A DNA stretch of 64,000 bases from an uncultured Lachnospiraceae bacterium. Lineage in GTDB: Bacteria; Bacillota; Clostridia; Lachnospirales; Lachnospiraceae. The notes under the pieces are model-generated. The model saw nothing but the letters and a program-made list of their open reading frames with translations. It had not been told where the DNA came from and made no database searches. Of this stretch, positions 60,475-64,000 are shown in pieces. The translations under genes and the position numbers were made by a program. The stretch covers positions 1-64,000 of the forward strand of contig CAJTNT010000006.1 in NCBI GenBank assembly GCA_910577785.1, in the 5' to 3' direction. The stretch's first letter is position 1. Each line of letters opens with the position of its first letter.

Positions 60475-61740
60475 CTAAACTGTCCCACAGGGCGGTTCTT
60501 GCCAAGCTACATCGTAAAAAGCTTTTTGGAAATCCGGGGCTTTTAAATAGTTTTTTATTTCTTCTACGATGCGGCGCGAGGTGTCCCCGTTTCCGTATGG
60601 ATTCGTAGCGCAGGCGGCGGTTTGCCGGAACTCCTGGGATTTTGCCTGTTGGATGGCGGAGATAATGGCCGTTTTCTTGGGTGCGCAATTGATAATGCTT
60701 TCTGCCTGTAGGCGGCCGTTTTGGCGGCTTCCGATATTGACGGTTGGGATATGGAAGCATGGGGCTTCCACAATGCCGCTGGATGAGTTGCCGATTACCA
60801 TGTCGCAGTATTTCAATGCGCTCAGATATCTCTGGATCCCTAGGGAATAGAAGCATTTCCAATTTTCATGGCGGGCTGTGTACGCGTCAATCATTGCGTT
60901 GATTTCCCGGCCTCCGGCGTCTGCATTGGCTTTTGTGATAATAAATTTCATGTCTTCGAACGCTTCCAGGGCTTCCAATAAGTCCTGGATTTGGGGAATT
61001 GCATTGGCGCCTTCCATTGTTGGGGGATGGAACGTCACACAGGCGTAGGAATCGCCGAGGGGGAAGGCGAGGGCTTTCTCTAAAGCTTCTTTTGTCAGGA
61101 AATCCATGGACATGATATTTTCTATGCCTACGTCGCCGTAATCGAATACGCGCTGCGGATTCTCGCCCAGCTGGATAATGCGCCTCCGATAGGCTGCGCA
61201 GCCGGGGAAGTGCAGATGGCTCATTTTTGTAATGCAGTGGCGGTAAATGTCATCTAGGGCGCCTGTCGTCACTTCTCCGCCGGAAATATGGGCAATGGGA
61301 ATCTGAAACTGCAGGGCGCTGCTGCAGATTGGAAGGAGCTCATAGCGGTCGCCAAGCACTACCAGCATATCTGGCTTTTGCCTGGCATACATTGCGCCGA
61401 ATAAGCGGTAAGCCCTGGCCATAGATTGGCAGATTTTTACGGATTCGCTATCGCTTCCTTCGGAACACCTATCCCCTCCTTCGGATGTACTGCCGATTCC
61501 TTCAGAATCCCCATATTTTCCTGCCCTTGTGCGATCTTCCTCCAAAATCTCTATTTTTTCTGCAATCGAAAGGCCGCTCTCTTCAATTTCCTCTATGGTA
61601 TTTCCATAGGCTGCAGATAGATGCGTCCCGGTCACCACAAGGCATAATGCAAGGCCAGGATCTTCTTCTATCCGCTTCATTACCCGAAACAGCAGCCCAA
61701 ACTCCGCACGGGTTGCCGTCACAACACAGATTTTATTCAT
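60475..61740 (-). CDS. neuC: UDP/GDP-sugar 2-epimerase (hydrolysing), NeuC/LegG-like, with insertion
   Basis: A GT-B fold 2-epimerase releasing the nucleotide: VVTATRAEFGLLFRVMKRI, VVLGDRYELLPICSSALQF, ISGGEVTTGALDD, VTFHPPT and GNSSSGIVEAPCF are typical. At 421 residues it is longer than most (~375-390) because residues ~72-101 (DSEGIGSTSEGG...SEGSDSES) form a Gly/Ser/Glu-rich insert between conserved blocks. AGGAGG precedes the ATG. It starts the neuC-neuB-legF run. Confidence 0.93.
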   Translation of the reverse strand: MNKICVVTATRAEFGLLFRVMKRIEEDPGLALCLVVTGTHLSAAYGNTIEEIEESGLSIAEKIEILEEDRTRAGKYGDSEGIGSTSEGGDRCSEGSDSESVKICQSMARAYRLFGAMYARQKPDMLVVLGDRYELLPICSSALQFQIPIAHISGGEVTTGALDDIYRHCITKMSHLHFPGCAAYRRRIIQLGENPQRVFDYGDVGIENIMSMDFLTKEALEKALAFPLGDSYACVTFHPPTMEGANAIPQIQDLLEALEAFEDMKFIITKANADAGGREINAMIDAYTARHENWKCFYSLGIQRYLSALKYCDMVIGNSSSGIVEAPCFHIPTVNIGSRQNGRLQAESIINCAPKKTAIISAIQQAKSQEFRQTAACATNPYGNGDTSRRIVEEIKNYLKAPDFQKAFYDVAWQEPPCGTV

Positions 61741-61833
61741 AGTGCCTCCTGAGACTTATACACAGTATTGACCGTGTTACATCAATAATTTTTCGGAATC
61801 ATCCACAGAATGGGATAAAAATCCTTTCAAAAA

Positions 61834-62880
61834 CTATCCGCGGTACTGGATTAAGAACGGCTTTTTGGCATCAAAGGCAGCGTCTGCCTTGGCGCGTTTT
61901 TGCACAAGTTCCCGGAACATATCGTGGTTAAAGATATATCTGCCAATGGTAAACGGCAGTATTCCATTTCGGTTGAACTGTTTTTTAAAGCCATACAGGC
62001 TATCGTCCTTCTCCATGCCGCCGCCTAAATGCAGCTTTTGAATTCCCCGGCGGCTTCCCCAGAGAGCCGCCTCGTAGAGCAGCAGGTTGACGGATGCTAG
62101 TTTACGGTATTCCCATAAGGTTCCGGAAAGATGGTAGTGCATAAAATGCTCGTTGTAAAAAAACATGGCGGCGCTGATGATTTCCTGCTCATACATGGCA
62201 TAAAAGTAAATGATGTTATCGGGGAACTCCCTTTGCAGGTACTCAAAGTATTCCTGGTTGAAATAGTAGTAGCCTTCTGCCTGGTTGCGCTGCATGGTCT
62301 TGTTGTAGATTTGGATAAATTTATCTAAATGGGCGCCTGTATCGGAGAAAATCTGCACATTGTTTTTCTTTGCTTTGCGTACCATATTCCGATTTTTGGG
62401 ATCCATATTTCGGAAAATAATATCTTCGCTCCTTAAGTCCATGTAAATAGTATTTTTAAAGCTTTTGGCTTCAAACAGGTCAAAAAATACATTCTGCCCC
62501 TCCACAAAGGGATCAAAGCGGAAAAACTGGGATACGATATTCCTTTTCCTGCACTCTGCTGTCAGTTCTTTTACAAACTGCTGCAGGGACTCCTTGGATA
62601 CTTCTCCTTTGTACAGCGGGCCGCCGTATCCATAGGGGGTTGTCATATCAAAGAGCCTGCCGCTTTCAAGGCTCCCATAGAATCCCTGGAAGGCAGCAAT
62701 ATCCTGCAGCATTGCTACGTAACAGAGTTCCATTTGGGAATTTTTCCAATATAAGAGCAATGGCGTTCCATCCCCATGCATCTCCAGGGAATGGACATAT
62801 TCGTATAGATAATAGATATCCCAGTTGGGAAAGTCCTTTACCAACCGATTCCATTCTTCTCTGTCCAAAACGAATTTCAT
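61834..62880 (-). CDS. FemAB/GNAT-like peptidyl or aminoacyl transferase
   Basis: A 348-residue protein with the double acyltransferase fold of FemAB-type enzymes: SQFFRFDPFVEG, MDPKNRNMVRKAKKNNVQIF (strongly FemAB-like), IIYFYAMYEQEIISAAMFF and GLYGFKKQFN-type end (DDSLYGFKKQFNRNG). Known members add residues to cell-wall precursors; members in sugar clusters may acylate glycans. Start ATG at 62880, AAAGGAG 11 bases upstream. Lies between the nonulosonate run and a DegT gene. Confidence 0.85.
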   Translation of the reverse strand: MKFVLDREEWNRLVKDFPNWDIYYLYEYVHSLEMHGDGTPLLLYWKNSQMELCYVAMLQDIAAFQGFYGSLESGRLFDMTTPYGYGGPLYKGEVSKESLQQFVKELTAECRKRNIVSQFFRFDPFVEGQNVFFDLFEAKSFKNTIYMDLRSEDIIFRNMDPKNRNMVRKAKKNNVQIFSDTGAHLDKFIQIYNKTMQRNQAEGYYYFNQEYFEYLQREFPDNIIYFYAMYEQEIISAAMFFYNEHFMHYHLSGTLWEYRKLASVNLLLYEAALWGSRRGIQKLHLGGGMEKDDSLYGFKKQFNRNGILPFTIGRYIFNHDMFRELVQKRAKADAAFDAKKPFLIQYRG

Positions 62881-62932
62881 AGTGGTTTCCACTCCTTTTT
62901 GCAGATTCTGAAGCAAGCTTTCTTATGCTTCC

Positions 62933-64000
62933 TTACGATTCCATTTCCTTTTTACTGGCTACAAGACAATCTAATAAATATTCCATATCTTCCTTCTGAT
63001 ATCTTTGGTCAAGGGGCAACGACAGAATGTGTTCCCCAATCCATCTGCTGTCCTCATAAGCTGCTGGATGCCCTAATGGCCAATGGACGGCGCAATATAC
63101 CTTGCGTTTTATTAAAAGGTTTCGAAGCATATCCCTTTTGGCTGCATAGATTGGAAGAGAGAGGGGTACCTCTGCAGGCTTTAGATTTACTGCTATATCA
63201 TATCCATGCTGCAGCGCCTCCGATCTGCACTGGACATTATACCCTTCTGATATGCACTGCATGCCACTGCCTTCCACTATGCACTGCATGCCACGCAGTC
63301 CCTCTAACAGCAGCGCCGCATTTCTTCGTCGGGAATAACACATGGATGCAATGGAAAAATGCGAGAGCAGAAAATGTGCGATATCAGACATCTGGTATAC
63401 GCCTGTCTGATTTTGGAAAGCCGCTTCCTCTTTGGCAAAAATCTCACGGTATTTTGCATTGCAGTCAAAACCTTCTGTGAGATACAGCTTTTTCAGAAGC
63501 ATAGCTTCTACTTTCTGGGAGGCCGGCTTTTTCTCTTGTGGCTGCCCTGGAAATGGGCGGCCTTTTTCGGCATACAGTACGCCGCCGTCCGGAATGGGAA
63601 ACCATTTGCGTAAGCTGGCTATGATATAATCTCCGATTGTTTTCTTGGCGGTAAAAAGAGAATGCGTTGTATCCTCAATGATTGTCAGGTGGTATTTTTG
63701 CTTTAAATAGGCTATATGGGCAATACCATCTTTTTGCTGGAGGGCGCCAAAATAGTGCATAAGATATAAAAAACGTACGGATTTTGCCTGCAGCAGTTCT
63801 TCTAATTTCTCCATATTGATCTGCAGCTGGCGGTTGATTGGGTAATAAATGATCCGGCAATCCTCTGGCAGGGCGTCTGCAACTGTCCCACAGATATAGT
63901 CCGGAAGCAAAATAGCCTCTCCCTGTAAAATGCCTGATAACAGGCGGAGGGCGTTGCGTCCGCTGTCAGTATAGATAGCCTGAAAATCCTCTAAATATGT
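62933..64000 (-). CDS. DegT/DnrJ/EryC1 aminotransferase, 5' end outside the window
   Basis: A PLP-fold protein open to the window edge; the part visible (about 356 residues) begins in frame at TYLEDFQAIYTDSGRNALRL. The PLP Lys sits in SLRKWFPIPDGG, a form seen in DegT-family enzymes of surface-sugar clusters. The C-terminal part holds a low-complexity insert from a 27-bp repeat (MQCIVEGSG MQCISEGYN VQCRSEA). The substrate is unknown. The true start lies beyond base 64000. Confidence 0.82.
   Translation of the reverse strand, partial: TYLEDFQAIYTDSGRNALRLLSGILQGEAILLPDYICGTVADALPEDCRIIYYPINRQLQINMEKLEELLQAKSVRFLYLMHYFGALQQKDGIAHIAYLKQKYHLTIIEDTTHSLFTAKKTIGDYIIASLRKWFPIPDGGVLYAEKGRPFPGQPQEKKPASQKVEAMLLKKLYLTEGFDCNAKYREIFAKEEAAFQNQTGVYQMSDIAHFLLSHFSIASMCYSRRRNAALLLEGLRGMQCIVEGSGMQCISEGYNVQCRSEALQHGYDIAVNLKPAEVPLSLPIYAAKRDMLRNLLIKRKVYCAVHWPLGHPAAYEDSRWIGEHILSLPLDQRYQKEDMEYLLDCLVASKKEMES
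63251..63294. repeat. 17-bp direct repeat at 27-bp spacing inside the DegT gene
   Basis: TATGCACTGCATGCCAC occurs at 63251-63267 and 63278-63294. The 27-base period keeps the frame and adds 9-residue repeats (QCIVEGSGM type). A weaker third copy lies just to the left. Confidence 0.85.

Noticed and set aside
1..64000. tRNA, rRNA, riboswitch or T-box elements
   Set aside because: No clover-leaf, conserved rRNA stretch, T-box motif or purine/other riboswitch core was recognised by eye. A covariance-model scan would be decisive.

Overview
The window looks like a chromosome segment of a motile Gram-positive Clostridia, most likely Lachnospiraceae. The evidence is the plsX-acpP-rnc-smc-ftsY gene order, strong AAGGAGG-type ribosome binding sites, near-consensus sigma-A promoters, a Maf-type flagellin glycosylation locus, a CsrA-family regulator and many Clostridia-style accessory families. 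Nearly all core genes read leftward (- strand). No rRNA, tRNA or CRISPR array was seen.

Layout. 0-1.7 kb: a Septu-like PtuA/PtuB defence pair with a shortened PtuB. 1.7-10.4 kb: ilvA, then a lipid/RNA/chromosome operon (plsX, acpP, rnc, smc, ftsY) with a recognisable promoter. 10.6-12.7 kb: a graveyard of broken accessory genes (IS3-type transposase, AAA ATPase, HicB antitoxin, Panacea-type toxin-antitoxin). 12.7-25.3 kb: ruvA, miaB, small conserved genes, proA, a PurF paralogue lacking its nucleophile, recQ, an SDR, fthC, a DUF896 gene and proB. 25.4-32.4 kb: rightward genes: a soluble hybrid histidine kinase, two MATE exporters (the second frameshifted in an A7 tract), an orphan HicB and a MarR repressor whose two operators lie in its own promoter region. 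32.4-55.2 kb: a flagellin and surface sugar island holding pseudaminic acid genes (pseB, pseC, pseG, pseI), a CDP-3,6-dideoxyhexose pathway (rfbF, rfbG, rfbH, reductase), sugar-modifying enzymes, a glycosyltransferase, Maf and flagellin. It is interrupted at 36-40 kb by accessory modules (DUF4869 plus ATPase, GrpB, nuclease plus unknown). 55.5-58.2 kb: csrA and a small FimB/FimE-sized tyrosine recombinase lying between near-identical inverted sites, followed by a RelE-type toxin-antitoxin pair. 58.3-64 kb: legionaminic-type nonulosonate genes (legF/ptmE-like, neuB-like, neuC-like), a FemAB-like gene and a DegT-family gene cut by the window end.

The most interesting candidate system is the invertible element at 55977-56975. 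Two 27-bp sites, inverted relative to each other with 26 of 27 positions identical, bracket a recombinase gene. Near the far end is a sequence resembling a flagellar sigma-28 promoter that now points away from csrA but after inversion would point at csrA and, further on, flagellin. This is inferred from sequence alone. A second theme is short in-frame tandem repeat expansion inside ordinary genes (ftsY, fthC, the DegT gene, perhaps neuC) and at gene borders.
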